Part shown: positions 22,351 to 34,244 of the stretch, in pieces
Layout: each line of letters opens with the position of its first letter
Numbering within the stretch: the first letter of the stretch is position 1
Source: Siphonodentalium dalli
Lineage: Eukaryota; Mollusca; Scaphopoda; Gadilida; Siphonodentaliidae
Reading direction: 5' to 3'
Assembly: GCA_032622095.1 (NCBI GenBank)
Contig: CP136064.1
Coordinates: 184,310,209 to 184,374,208 of the forward strand
DNA length: 64,000 nt
Notes under the pieces: model-generated
Told to the model about the DNA's origin: nothing
Seen by the model: only the letters and a program-made list of their open reading frames with translations
The model's database searches: none
Program-made: the position numbers and the translations under genes

Positions 22351-23351
22351 AGGGTTGCCACGACTATGAGTTTTCATAATCGACAGCTATAATCGACGGT
22401 TAGTCGATTAATCGGTAATATATGCGCCCTGTATTACATCCAGGTAAACAATTGATAAATGCGAAATTACGATGACTTCTTTACATCCATTTTGAAGACA
22501 GTTATAAACTGTCATACATGTAGCTCCGTGTTTTACACTGTTTTATTTCGTATACAACAAGGAATACTCATGCCCTCATAGTCTCATTCGTCCCGATGTA
22601 GTTTTTAACAGGCCCTTACTATTAAGTTCTGCCAAGTGCCCATATTTCCGATGTTTCTGGCAAAGTTAGAGCAAACTGCATACACGACGTGACAGTAACT
22701 GTGCAAAATTGCACGAAGTAAAGCTAATCTCGATCGCGACTCCCAAGCCGCCATTACGTATTTTGGCAGGTCACGTGCATCACATTAATTGGTAAAATTG
22801 CGGCGAAAGATGTGCACTTACAATGAAGTTAACGAGGACATAGGTAGACAGTGGGAGATATTTGAGCTTTTGTGGGGGACCATGGGGGGACGGGGATGCA
22901 GTCACAATTATTGCCGTGTATAACCTGGACATTTTCAATAAAGAATTGCAAGAAATAAAAATGAAACAAATTAATAGTTTATATTATATACGAAACCGGC
23001 AACCGCTTCGGAAATGTATCTAGCACAGTAGCACTAATAGTAAATTAATATTCACAGTTAAACAATATAAACATAATTAACATTTCGATGTCGCACACAT
23101 AATTCTTTGAAGATGACCGCCAAACGTCGGCAGCAACATCAAAGGCAGAGGACACCGCAACGGAATTGTGCTGCATACGCAGTTAACAGTTACTTCCAGA
23201 CATGACATCAATGAAAAGTACTGCTTACATACACAAGTTACACAACCATACCCACCCCCCCCTCTGGCGATTAGTCGACGAAAGTAAATAACCGTCGACT
23301 ACCGCACCTGTCGAAGGTTAGTCGATTAATCAAATAATCGTGGCAAGCCTA
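22351..23351. mobile_element. Non-autonomous hAT element, 1,001 bp, 8-bp duplication
   Basis: The left end TAGGGTTGCCACGACTATG is inverted at the right (AATAATCGTGGCAAGCCTA). An exact 8-bp duplication GTCCCATC flanks it (22343-22350 and 23352-23359). Subterminal 'gattagtcga' and 'ttagtcgattaatc' motifs repeat at both ends, as in many hAT elements. The interior has no transposase ORF. Confidence 0.92.
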
Positions 23352-23414
23352 GTCCCATCAAATAAATGGCAATATTTAGTGTCCAGTACCCCTTTAAAAC
23401 ATCAGTTTTGCTTA

Positions 23415-24025
23415 AGCCGGGCGCACACACCACAACATTGTTGCGCAACATTGTTGTATGTGGTTATACAACATTGTTATAAGCGTCCGCACACGCTACA
23501 ACAAACGACACAACAAATGTTGTACGAAATTGTTGCGAATGACCGCAAATGGTAAAATGTTGTGCAACAATTGGTCACGTGACGACTGAATTCGCGTGAG
23601 AACTTCAGAGAAGATTATGTTGTAGATACAATGGCGCCTGTCAACAAAAAAAAGCGCAAACAAAATGCGCTGGCTATAGCGATTATCATTTTGACTCTTC
23701 TCCTTCCCCAGTCCAGATAAAATCCGGAGTTGTGTTGACAATGTCAACAGTTATTATTTTCGTAGTCTGACTCTGACTGGAGGCCGCCATTTTCTTGTAA
23801 AAGTTTAGTCCTCACGTGATGCCATTCAGCCATGTGATTTGACGCTGTCCATCCATTGGCTGCAACAAGCAACAACAAGCAACAAAATCAAAATAATTTG
23901 ATCGTTCGCAACATTGTTGCAGGCTTGCCTGCAACAAAAAACGCGGTACCGCACACGCCACAACACGCCACAACATTGTTGCGCAACATTGTTGCGCAAC
24001 AATGTTGTGGCGTGTGCGGTGGGCT
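23415..24025. mobile_element. Harbinger-like element, TTA duplication, 611 bp
   Basis: The left end AGCCGGGCGCACACACCAC is inverted at the right, whose complement is AGCCCACCGCACACGCCAC. The inverted match continues through 'aacattgttgcgcaac'. TTA flanks both sides (23412-23414 and 24026-24028), as in PIF/Harbinger elements. Many 'caacaatgttg' motifs lie inside. A 29-codon ORF with a basic start is in the middle. Confidence 0.75.
23631..23720 (+). pseudogene. 29-codon remnant in Harbinger-like element
   Basis: It reads MAPVNKKKRKQNALAIAIII and then LTLLLPQSR before a stop. A basic patch followed by an A/L/I helix resembles the N-terminus of Harbinger-type transposases and their partners, but at this length that is only a guess. 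It may be the last trace of the coding region of the full-length element. Confidence 0.25.
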
Positions 24026-24028
24026 TTA

Positions 24029-26725
24029 GTTTAGTAGTTATAGTAGTTACTTGTTATTAGTTCAAAATAAAGGAAATACTGATTCTGTTGCTCAACACAC
24101 ACAGTGTTTATGATCAACTTGATCTAAGTAATTGTGTAATGACTTTTAGATAAGATATACAGATTACAGTCAGTTTTGGCAACTGTAACTTAATATAATA
24201 TTTCTGTTTGTTGATGAGCCTATTTGTACATTCTGGATTTAAATTTTCATTAAATATTTTCACCCTTTTTATGACCTGTTTGTGTGTGTATATACTATTA
24301 CTATATTGCTTCATTTGACCACAACATATCAACTTTCTAACTTTTTTCAAGTTCACATTAAATTAAATTTTAATTGGTAATACCCATGGCCATGATCAGT
24401 ATGTTGGTGGACTGCTTGGAGAAATTTCAAGCACCATACATCTATAAAATGGCTTTGTTGATGTCAAATGATCCAATATTGCCAAGTGGTCAATAAATAT
24501 CAGATTGTTACTTACAAAACTTGAAAATATAAGGGTAATATAACTTGCTGAATGCTTCAGAACCAACCAGATAGACCCCATTTTAGGCTTACTTTTTTTT
24601 AAAATTCTCCACGTGGGGAACCCCTGGACCCCCCTATAGTCATAAGGGGGTACCCACCCCCCCCCCCCTTCTGAACCCACCCCCGCAGTTTCCCTAAATG
24701 TCCCCAAATTAGGCTAATCTAAAGGCCTGGATATTGATAGACAAAACAAGGTATATAGCTCGTTTCAGATGTATGGCCGAACTACTGAAACCAAAAATAC
24801 AAAATAACGATTTCCATACAAATAACTGTTGAATGCATAATGTGAAAATTTTGATAGTAATGACCGTATACAAACGTAACAAAGTAAACAGAATCTAAAA
24901 TAAGCCGCGGCCTGTATTTTTATCGTTGATGGCATTTGTTATGAATACATACATAAACACGAAGTAAAGAGCCGTGCAACCCAGTAGTATGGTCCATGCA
25001 CATGTCGCAGGTATTATCTTTGTTGATGGGCGACATTTTGACATTTTTATTGGCAATTTACGTCTATAAATTCATCAAAATTGTTTTTTCCTCGGAATCT
25101 TTTTTGTAGAAAATGGCATCCCTGTTGCTTTTTGACCTAAGAACACTTCCGATGACATCTATGGGCGGTATATAGTTCCCAATCAGCGTACATTTACGTA
25201 AATTATTTGACAAATACTAAAATTAATAATGAAAATATTGAAGAGCCTGTCATAATTTCTTCACATTTTATAGTTATATTAACTCCAATAATCTCAAAAG
25301 ATGATTTTACACATCAGCGGATTGATACTATTCGCTTCCGGTGTATTTACGAGCACTTGTTCGTGACCTTGAACTTTTTCTTAAAGTGGCATGATTAATT
25401 TAGAGTAATAAAACATTTTGCCGATAGCGAGAATGATGCATCTTGATATGTTGTGTATCCAAACAATTACCACATGTGAGGAGCCGCGTGCATTTGCTAT
25501 GGGAGATTTAAAGTGGGCCTATAAAACTAATTAAAACTTTGTTATTTTTCATAGTTTTTGCATGAAATTTACTGATGTATACTATTTCAATTGATTTTAT
25601 GTGTCATTTTGAAACATAGTCTTAAAATTCAGAAAACTGTGCTAACTCCTAAAAAAAAATTGCGGTGCTAGAAAAAAGCCGATAAAAATAGTCATGTTGG
25701 GAATCTTTGCACTATTTAGTTTCAGAGAATATAGGGCAAACATATATATATATATAGTCCTATAGATATGTTAGGATGGTATCTGGAGAATTAGTCGGCC
25801 CCCGCGAGGATATATCGCAATTTAAGATTGGCGATCGTTGGGATCTATACCTGTAGGCCTATATCATACACCCAGACAACCGAAACCGCCGCTAATAATT
25901 TCACTCTTCGCATCTTGCAATGAGCTTTTTCGACGCGTGCGATTAAAATGAAACTTAATTGTATCTAGCTGTTTAAATGTCCCTTTTCGTGTCGAATGGT
26001 GATCTATATATAGACCCCGGGCCATTTGCCAGGTGAATGGATAAATTATCTCATCTGTGACTACATGGCCGGGATGCTATACGAACATATATACCCTGTC
26101 GTCACCAGCTATGATATACTTAAGGTTTTCGTATCTTCGGACCCCCACCCACCGCCAAATACGTACGTGTCTGAAAATTTTGTCCGATCCACCCCCCCCC
26201 CCCCTGGTATTATTGGATTTTTCTCTCATTGTTCCTGGACATTGTTCTCTGCTGTTCCGTAAAGGTAGCAAATTGTGACTCAATTGGTTATTAAACATAT
26301 TACTAGTTAATCAACTGTCAACAAAATATTGTATTCTCGTTGTCCAGGCACCTTATATGCATGGGGCATGACAAATTCATTTTAAGGATGCAGTAAGGCA
26401 TTTTGCGCAAACTTTAACTTCTTTTGGGATTTCGTCCATTTTGAAAGAAAATTGACATAACTTGGAAACGGGACTGATAGATAGCCTGTACATAATCTGT
26501 GGCTATTCTGACCTTTTAGTATCAAAATTGATCAACATAATACAGGGTGATTGTCAAGATGGCAGCCAAATACCAATTTTTTTCTTCTTCTTGGGATTAT
26601 GGCCTTGTTGTTGATGAAAATGGACAGAACTCTGTGTATCAAATATAAGGAGGACCATAACATGTGGCTACTATAAATTTATTAGCAGCCTAAAAGAAAG
26701 CAATTACATTATATTCTGCCAGATC
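24029..26725. other. Intergenic, no recognised gene
   Basis: AT-rich, with C/G runs at about 24647-24668 and 26190-26205. Proline-rich ORFs at 26026-26298 come from the C run and its surroundings. Block 26400-26580 ('gtcaagatggcagcc') is a dispersed repeat whose inverse occurs near 29815-29935. Confidence 0.4.
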
Positions 26726-27557
26726 ATGATATTGAAATGCAACATTGTATATTGCTCTGAATCAATTTTTAAGAAACTTTTGAAGGAAAACTCCGGTTTA
26801 AAATTGGAAACGACTCTCTCCATGACGAAACAAATAGACTCTCTCTGTCAGTCCATATTTATTGAACTCCGCCGACTAGGACGAATTAGACAATACCTCA
26901 CCACCGAAGCAGCGAAAAGACTGACAGTATCTTTTGTTCTTACAAGAATGGACTATTACAATGCACTGTTGTTCCGAGCCCCAGACTACCAGCTTCGGCG
27001 AATACAGCGTCTGCAAGACTGTGCTGCAAGAATCGTGCTTAGGTTGAAGAAAGGCAATAGTCCAACCACCATGAGATCACAACTACATTGGCTGCCTATT
27101 CAGGATAGAATTTCTTTCAAAATTGCAACATTCGGATATAAACGTTTACAAAATTCAGAAACCGCCCCTACTTACATGAAAGAGCTCATTTCTCCTTATG
27201 TGCCAACAAGAAATGTTCGACCGAAGGACGCAGGCCTACTAACACCAAAAGGCGCCAACCTGAGAACTGTTGGAGATCGCGCATTTTGTGTTTCATGTCC
27301 GTTCACATGGAATTCCTTACCACAACCCATCAGATAATCGCCATCATTCGGAGAATTCAAATCAACACTGAAAACATATTTGTTCGAGCGGAGGTATCGA
27401 GACATTTTGAACCTTCAACGATGACATTCTGTACATTCTGTATATATCACTGCATTTTCTCTCTATATATTTGAACCAAATCATGTGAAGCGCCTAGGGC
27501 CCATCATCACGGGGATAGGCGCTATACAAGAACAATTATTATTATTATTATTATTAT
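26726..27557 (+). pseudogene. 5'-truncated LINE, CR1/L2-like, C-terminal RT region
   Basis: The open frame to 27337 encodes the region after the reverse-transcriptase catalytic site: TLSMTKQIDSLCQSIF, then YLTTEAAKRLTVSFV, RMDYYNALLF, QRLQDCAARIV, LHWLPIQDRISFKI and finally WNSLPQPIR. This order is the standard C-terminal part of CR1/L2/jockey-type LINE ORF2. A 3' untranslated region follows with 'gcgcctagggcccat', 'ggcgctatacaagaac' and an (ATT)n tail to 27557, a typical L2/CR1-style end. The catalytic FADD-type part is missing, so the copy is dead. Confidence 0.85.
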
Positions 27558-28857
27558 GCTTGCAGTCATTCGTCATGAAAAAGGACGTATACAGATGATC
27601 ACATGAACACAGCTTTGGACAGTGTGTGGAGCTCATAATTTCTCAGTCTCAAATATCCATACAGTATCGTTCCTTTTGTAACAACATGTGCATATATCAC
27701 AAATTGAGCTACTCTGATTTATAGAAAAGTGTCATATGTGCATAGTATTGATAACTTATATACCGGTATAAAATGTATGCAATGTTATGGAGTTGATATA
27801 GTGAGGGTTGCTTGAACTGCAAACAAATTAATATACCAGAGAACTTAAATCATATGCAATTATTTGTCCTTATATTGGTCTTGTTTTTCATTGATTGCTC
27901 AGATTTGTTTTGTACCGTGCTATGAACTTTCTGTATGAATCCTCTCACATGTGCACACAATCCTCGGTTCATTTGACTAAATATTGAGATCTATTATATG
28001 TTCATTGTTATGCATAAACCCCTGTTCATTTTGCATTATGTTGGTATTGGAATCTTCTCTATACATATATTTTATTTTTCTTGGAGACGAGAAGCTATTC
28101 AATTCAATTCTGACAGCACATGCAAGTTATTAGAATTAAAATTTACATCACAAGAAGTTGATGCATGCATAAAGCAATGACGATGGAACATGGCTGATAT
28201 ATACAACACTTGAAAGTGCATAATCCGAAATAACGCTCCCAGATTACTATATGTATTTGGCTTCGGGGGTAAAACATATTTTATTCGAGTCGAGGAATCC
28301 ATCCATCAAAGCTCAGAGTGATCCGATATCGATTTTTTTAAATTTGTTATTTCTCGAGATATGTAATTTTTCATGGCCTGGTAAAAAGTAGTCAAAACGA
28401 CGATCTCGGATCAAATTGCGGATGAAGATGGATAACTCTAAAATCAAGTGACTTAGGATGTATATATATTTGATTTCGTTTAACAAAATGTTGATGAATA
28501 ACACGTTTTGAGCAATTTTATACTAGAGTTGACTGTGGTTAACATTATTTTTGGGCAATTAATCGATTCTGATAACTGAAGCGGCATTTAAAAAAAAAAT
28601 TGTTGTAGTTGGAATCTGCTGATATGGGGACCATCGAATCGGATTGAGTACCTTTAATTCGCCCGATTAATGTTATCAAATGTGCAACTACTAGCACCTC
28701 ACCTATTAATGGATTCTATAGTCTGGATACCAATACTAGAATGCTAGGGAAAAAGATTCCAATCATTATCGACAGAGAATTTCATTCTTGCTCTATATTA
28801 GTATGGAATGATCAGGAAAAAGAATTGACTTCATATTCCATATTCCACATTCATTGT
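27558..28857. other. Intergenic, no recognised gene
   Basis: AT-rich sequence. No domain was recognised in the short ORFs, and no repeat boundary is clear. Confidence 0.35.
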
Positions 28858-28866
28858 GTTAGTTGA

Positions 28867-29157
28867 GCTGAAGGGGTCGATCACTCTCACCAACAACAGT
28901 GCTGAAGGGTATACACATGTTTCGAAAATGTGCTGAATTATACACACGGTTGGCTATCGGCACTGCATGGCGCAGTTATTTCAAATGTTTTCCTGAAAGT
29001 CTGGTGCCTATATCAGCAAATGTTTAACAATTATTCTTGCAGACGCAAAAACTAAATAGCGTCATTTCTAACATAATTTCCAAACCCGTGTACCCTTTGA
29101 ACAGCACATTTTCCAAACCTGTGTACTCTTAATTCAGCAATTGTTTACCCCTTCAGC
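28867..29157. mobile_element. MITE with GCTGAAGGGGT ends, 9-bp duplication, copy A
   Basis: It begins GCTGAAGGGGTCGATCACTC and ends TTTACCCCTTCAGC. An exact 9-bp duplication GTTAGTTGA lies on both sides (28858-28866 and 29158-29166). Repeated 'gctgaagggtatacac' and 'cctgtgta' motifs lie inside the ends. There is no ORF. A 9-bp duplication fits Mutator-like or Merlin-like families. Confidence 0.88.
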
Positions 29158-29194
29158 GTTAGTTGAGAATCACTAAGCCACCATATATAGTAAT

Positions 29195-29527
29195 GCTGAA
29201 GGGGTCACTCTCACCCCAAAAAAAGTGCTGAAGGGTATACAGGATTTCAAAATGTGCCGAAGGGTACACAGGGTTTGTGATCGGCTATAACACAGTTAAT
29301 TTAACTGTGTTTCTGAAAGTCTGGCGCCCATCAGCAGTTTGTTTTCAGTTCATGTTAATGTTCATTGGAACATATATATAAACAATTATTCTCTAACATA
29401 ATTCATGGCAAATACGAAAACTAAACGTCATTTAGAACGAGATTTCAAAACCTGTATACCCGTCAGCACATTTTCAAAACCTGTGTACCCTTCAGCACTT
29501 GTTTTGTGTGAGAGTGACCCCTTCAGC
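29195..29527. mobile_element. MITE with GCTGAAGGGGT ends, 9-bp duplication, copy B
   Basis: It begins GCTGAAGGGGTCACTCTCAC and ends GAGAGTGACCCCTTCAGC, a perfect 18-bp inverted end. It is flanked by TATAGTAAT and CATAGTAAT (8 of 9 match). It lies 37 bp from copy A but has a different target duplication, so the two are independent insertions. The ORF at 29405-29644 runs out of the element and is not a gene. Confidence 0.88.
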
Positions 29528-30769
29528 CATAGTAATAGTAAGATGAGAACAGAGGCACAGTCCATCCTTGAACTGCAACAGATTTTGGCACAGGAAGGAA
29601 ATGTTATAAGAGAATCTCCATATATGCTGACCTATAACGCATAGAACCCATTTAATTACCCATTGTCGGGTAGTTCCCTTGTGGAATATTCATATAATAA
29701 GTTTAAAGTTCTATATATGGTAGTTTGTGTGTAGTAGAGATGCAGTAGTAAACACTAATTCACACTGAGAGTGATATCAGAGTAATAGAGCTAAATACAT
29801 GGGACATGGCTGCCATCTTGACCCTGTATTAAGTTGATCAATTGATAGTGGGCCAGAGTAACCACATATTATTGTCCCTCTTAGTTCTTTTTCAAAGTTC
29901 GGTCCATTTCCTTTCAAAACCATGGCCATAATTCAAAAATTTCACCTTGATAATGCTGTCAGAGTAAATAGACAACTTGTAAGTGGTTGCAGGGCACGCT
30001 GGGGCAATATCTAGCATTTTCCATAATTAAAGCGCCATTTTGAGACAAAGTGGCAATTTTTGTCCCATTTATTTGGGATATTCATAAGTAATATTGTATG
30101 CCTTACTTATATTGCACAGTTCTGCTAATTTCTTGGTGAAATATGACTAGAATCAATTTGGTGATTTTTGGTTATATTTTTTTTAGTGATCGGAAGGGGC
30201 TGGGACGCCAAGAATGAATTAATATTCAAATACTGGTCTCGGTATCAACGCATAGGTACCGACCACGTCACCGTCGCTATCCGTGTATAAAATACGTGCT
30301 AATATAAAATAACGTTGACAAAGCAATGGCGACAATCTGGAGATGATACCGAGACCATGGTTCACGCTGTCATAGGCCTATTAATGGCCATTTTGATTTC
30401 GAAAAAGGTAAAACAAAATTCATTTGGCCAAATTAAAAAACCCAAATTGAATTTGTAATGAGAGCGACATAAGAATCAAATATGTATTATTATGATAGAT
30501 CTGCTAATTGATTAGGTGATACGTACCCATCAGTACCTTTTTTTTGGTGGAAATTTGTGTTGATCATAATGTTTCATCCCTACAGGTGTTAACTGGTGAT
30601 ACAAAATTCTACCAAAAACTCTATTGCAAATAAGCCGCAATCACCGAAATTTGTTTGGTATTGTACTTTGTGTATTTAATTTGTTTATAATATTTTATGC
30701 ATTGTGATTAAATAATGTTATCAATTAAAATCCATCCACTTTTCATAACATCAACAAATACATCAAATG
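29528..30769. other. Intergenic, no gene; small inverted repeat
   Basis: At 30231-30358 the arms 'ctggtctcggtatc' and 'gataccgagaccat' face each other about 100 bp apart and may mark a small MITE. The block 29800-29940 matches a dispersed repeat. Otherwise no feature. Confidence 0.4.
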
Positions 30770-32066
30770 TCCCAAACTCTACAGTTCGTGAGCGTTAATC
30801 CCGCCGATGGCCTATAATTGCCAGATTTTAGTTTCCTTATAACATTTTCAATTTCAGCCGAAGTTATGGGAATTCCAAACAAAGGACATGTTTTATGCCC
30901 GCTTTTCAAACATTAAGATACTCCCCTCTCTACATAGGCTTCAAATAACGTGTCTTCGTGTGCTGGGGAACTGTACATGTCTTCGAAATATGCGGCCCAG
31001 CCAGAAAGAATGTCAGCATGGTTTCTACAGACCTGACCGCTGAATTCCATAGCAGAACAGATTGCCGGTGATGCTCCTTTTTGTGGTCGCAATGAACGCC
31101 AGAATAACTTATGGTTGTTTCTTGCATGTGACTCAAGTGTGTAGCTTAAGTTTCCTTGGTAATTTCGAACTGCATGCCTATGTACCCGCCTAAAATCACG
31201 CTTTGCTTGTTTGTGATACACATACGTCCGTTTGCATGCGCTACGTGGCTTGCCGTCTTCTGACCACGCACGATACATGGAAATTGAGTGTTGTTTAAGA
31301 TTATCTAGTTCGGAATTCCAATAGGGCTTTCTGTGTTGTCGTGTAGATCTATCTGGAACGGCAGAAGATGCAGCTGCATGCAATGCGTCTACAATGTCGT
31401 CATAGAAAAATGCGATATCGTGCTTGGAATGGATCACGCGATTACACAGATCAGCGCATCTCACATCCAAAGTGTTTTTATACAAAATTGTGTCCATACG
31501 GCTCCACAAGTAAGCTATTTTTGTTTGCGTTGGCTGAATATTATTAGAAATGTCCGGGAGTGTCATCTTGCATGTTACTGGCATATGATTCGAAGTATTG
31601 ATTGCATTGTCAGACAGAATCCAGCTATTTTGTATTAAGTCTCTATCACGTGAAGACACCAAAATATGATCAATGACAGAGGGCTTGTTTGTTAAACAAT
31701 ATGGTATGTGAGAGAATTCATTATCGCCGCACGCGTTGCTTGCTGTTGTGGAAATCAGTTCACAATTATCCAAAAACTGAAGAAATAATTCGGAACGATC
31801 ATTGAGATCAATGGGCGCAGTGTTTAACGACCCTTTCGGTATGTGAGCGTTAAAGTCCCCCCTTATTATCACACTTCCTTCTGCAGAGTACATCGCACAT
31901 AGTTCCACTAAAGATTCGAGGCATTCACTAAAATAGTCATCTCCGTGATTTGTGTTAGGGAGGTAGACTTGAATAATTGTCAGAATGTGTTTGTCCAATA
32001 TCAACTGGACACCAACGAATCTATTCTCGTCGATACTGATTGCTGTGTATTTATGTTGAAGGGAAT
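30770..32066 (-). pseudogene. LINE fragment: APE endonuclease and linker
   Basis: Read on the minus strand, the open frame to 30913 contains the C-terminal half of an apurinic-type endonuclease: QVYLPNTNHGDDYF, RGDFNAHIP, VIDHILVSS and SNHMPVTC. These cover the GDFNAH and SNH-type catalytic segments. A linker follows (FWRSLRP, YFEDMYSS), and after a break comes a piece near 30780-30850 resembling the region before the RT domain (ITSAEIENVIRKLKSG). In the other direction the frame can be followed to about 32066 (AISIDENRFVGVQL). The RT domain and the endonuclease N-terminus are both missing. Loss at both ends is unusual for a LINE and suggests later rearrangement. Confidence 0.82.
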
Positions 32067-32640
32067 TGAAGCATATGTATATATCGAGTGGTTACATGTA
32101 TATGACTATGTGGAATATGTATACAGGTAGTGACTGTATGGTCAATGGTGAAATGAGTAGGTATACAAGGAGTGACATCAATGTAATGAATATCTATGCC
32201 GGGAATGACTAAATGGTCATGTGTCAGGTGTGTTAGCATACCTGGTGTTCCTGCTTGGCGGCTCGTGGCGGTATGGTCATGTGTAGGTTATGCGGGTATA
32301 CAATGGTGTTGCTATATGGTCATGTGCGATGTGTATGTGTATATAGCGAGTGGCTATATGGCCATGTATGATGTGCATATGCACACATGGAGTGACTATA
32401 CTGACATGGCTGGGGTGTATTAGTATATCTTGAGTGGCTATTCGGCTATGGTGTGACAAATAGGGATACAGTGAGTGACATGGCCAATGGTGAGGTGAAT
32501 ATGTATACCATACACATTACCCGTAGCCATAAAATCACTCACTATTTATCCACACACCCCATCCGTGATCATACATAAACACATGTACATCCCACCCATG
32601 ACCATGTAGCTATATCCATACACCACATCAATGTCCATAC
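32067..32640. repeat. Degenerate minisatellite
   Basis: Loose repeats of 'atatgtatac', 'gtgactatatgg' and 'tggtcatgtg', unit roughly 50 bp and strongly diverged, abut the 5' break of the LINE fragment. The same motifs appear in inverse orientation ('accatatagtcact', 'tacacatatc') at 33060-33245. ORFs rich in HIH/CVY here come from the repeat. Confidence 0.5.
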
Positions 32641-32764
32641 AGGCACACCGGGTTCACCCGTACAGTATACACACAACCATACCCTACTGGACAAAACAAG
32701 TGTCCACTTAACCACGGTGCGGTTAGCGTTGCCACCGCGGCCGAAATGCAACAACACTGAGGCT
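32638..32764 (+). repeat. 127-bp direct duplication, copy 1
   Basis: The segment from 'catacaggcacaccgggttc' to 'acactgaggctcaa' is repeated at 33362-33495 with essentially one substitution (acccgt against actcgt). It spans the left end of the TIR element plus flank, so it arose by a segmental copy, not by transposition. Confidence 0.85.
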
Positions 32765-33050
32765 CAACCGGCTAACTACAGTTGGGCCGCAGTGTACTTG
32801 CCATTCGGCCATGGTGTAGTTGCTGCGGTGTACGTTCATTAAACTGAAAAAAGATGATACAAACCAAAATCTAACCACGGTGCACATGCCATTCGGCCGC
32901 GTTGTAGTTGCCTTTCGGCCATGGTGTACTTTCCGTTCGGCCGCAGTGAACTTGCTTTCGGCCGCAGTGCTCAACCGCAGTTACAAACGCTGACACCGCG
33001 ACCGAACGGCAAATACACCGCGGTGCCAATGGACACTTGTTTTGTCGAGC
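32688..33050. mobile_element. TIR element with GACAAAACAAGTGTCC ends
   Basis: The left end (C)TGGACAAAACAAGTGTCC is inverted at the right as GGACACTTGTTTTGTCGA. The interior has many 'ccgcggtg', 'ggccgcagtg' and 'cattcggcc' motifs in both orientations. It carries no transposase. A partial left-end copy lies at 33415-33494. Confidence 0.75.
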
Positions 33051-33361
33051 GGGGTACACCATACAGTCAACCCCATTCATACCGATTCACCACACACCTG
33101 ACCATGACCTATCCCTGTATACATATACATCTCACTATGGACAACACACTCATAACCATATAGTCACTCATTGTATACATATTCACATCATTCATGACAT
33201 ACACTAACTCCACGTATACCTATTCACCTCACCTATGATCATAGAGTAACTCCCTGGCTACCATCTTGGCATCCATCATGTATCCAGTTGATATTTGTTT
33301 ATCATAATGGACCAGAAGAGTCACATATTATCGTTCATCTCAGTTCCGTCTCAAAGTTATG

Positions 33362-33495
33362 CCCATACAGGCACACCGGGTTCACTCGTACAGTATACAC
33401 ACAACCATACCCTACTGGACAAAACAAGTGTCCACTTAACCACGGTGCGGTTAGCGTTGCCACCGCGGCCGAAATGCAACAACACTGAGGCTCAA
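33362..33495 (+). repeat. Direct duplication, copy 2
   Basis: Partner of 32638-32764. It stops sharply at 'ggctcaa', where the foldback element at 33494 begins. Confidence 0.85.
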
Positions 33496-33955
33496 TTTGT
33501 TGCAAATTCACATGACTAATCTAGTAAAATGTAATATTTTCATGAAGCTAAGACATAATGACACTAGTTTGGGACAAAATTGAAACTCACCATCCAAGAT
33601 GGCCACCAAAATGGCCGCTGGAATTTGAAAATATGACATAACGCGTTCTGTAAAATCGAATTTTTGAGGGATCACAAGCGGATAGGACCCCAATAATTGC
33701 ACATTTAATCGCTCCAATGGTCAGTTAATATACAAAATACAAAATAAAGTCATATTACTCAACCAGTTCTAGACAGCATGAACTGATCTAGAAGATATTT
33801 GTGAAAAAATGTCATATTTTCAACTTCCGGCGGCCATTTTGGTGGCCATCTTGGGTGGTGAGTTTCAATTTTGGCCCAAAATAGTGTCATTATGTCTTAG
33901 CTTCATGAAAATATATACATTTTACTAGATTAGTCATGTGAATTTGCAACAAATT
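33494..33955. mobile_element. Foldback element, ~145-bp arms
   Basis: The left arm (33494-33640) holds 'caaattcacatgactaatct' and 'gatggccaccaaaatggccg'. The right arm (33808-33955) is its inverse ('aggcggccattttggtggcc'-like, then 'agattagtcatgtgaatttg'). The arms are close to identical apart from small differences. The 170-bp interior has no ORF of note. Confidence 0.8.
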
Positions 33956-34244
33956 CCAAGTAACTGGTTTTACGTCTGGGAAAAAATTGGGGGGGGGGGT
34001 ATACTTTTTAGGGCGCCAAAAAAAAAATTGCTCAAGGCTGACAGATGGCCAGCCGATAAAATCTTGATGTCGAATACCTGAATTTACAAAATCCGCAGAG
34101 AAAAAAACTTTATACGCCAAAACACGCATCCGTGACCTGGCGGCCGGACTAAAGTATATACCAAATTGCATTCATATACATTGAGAAACAAGGACAATGT
34201 CAATGCCTTAAAAAAGCACCAGCTTGCACCTTTGATTTGGAGTC
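33956..34244. other. Intergenic, no gene seen
   Basis: Nothing recognised between the foldback element and the LINE remnant. Confidence 0.3.

Noticed and set aside
26026-26298. Proline-rich ORFs on both strands
   Set aside because: They arise from a poly-C run in non-coding DNA and do not resemble a real protein.
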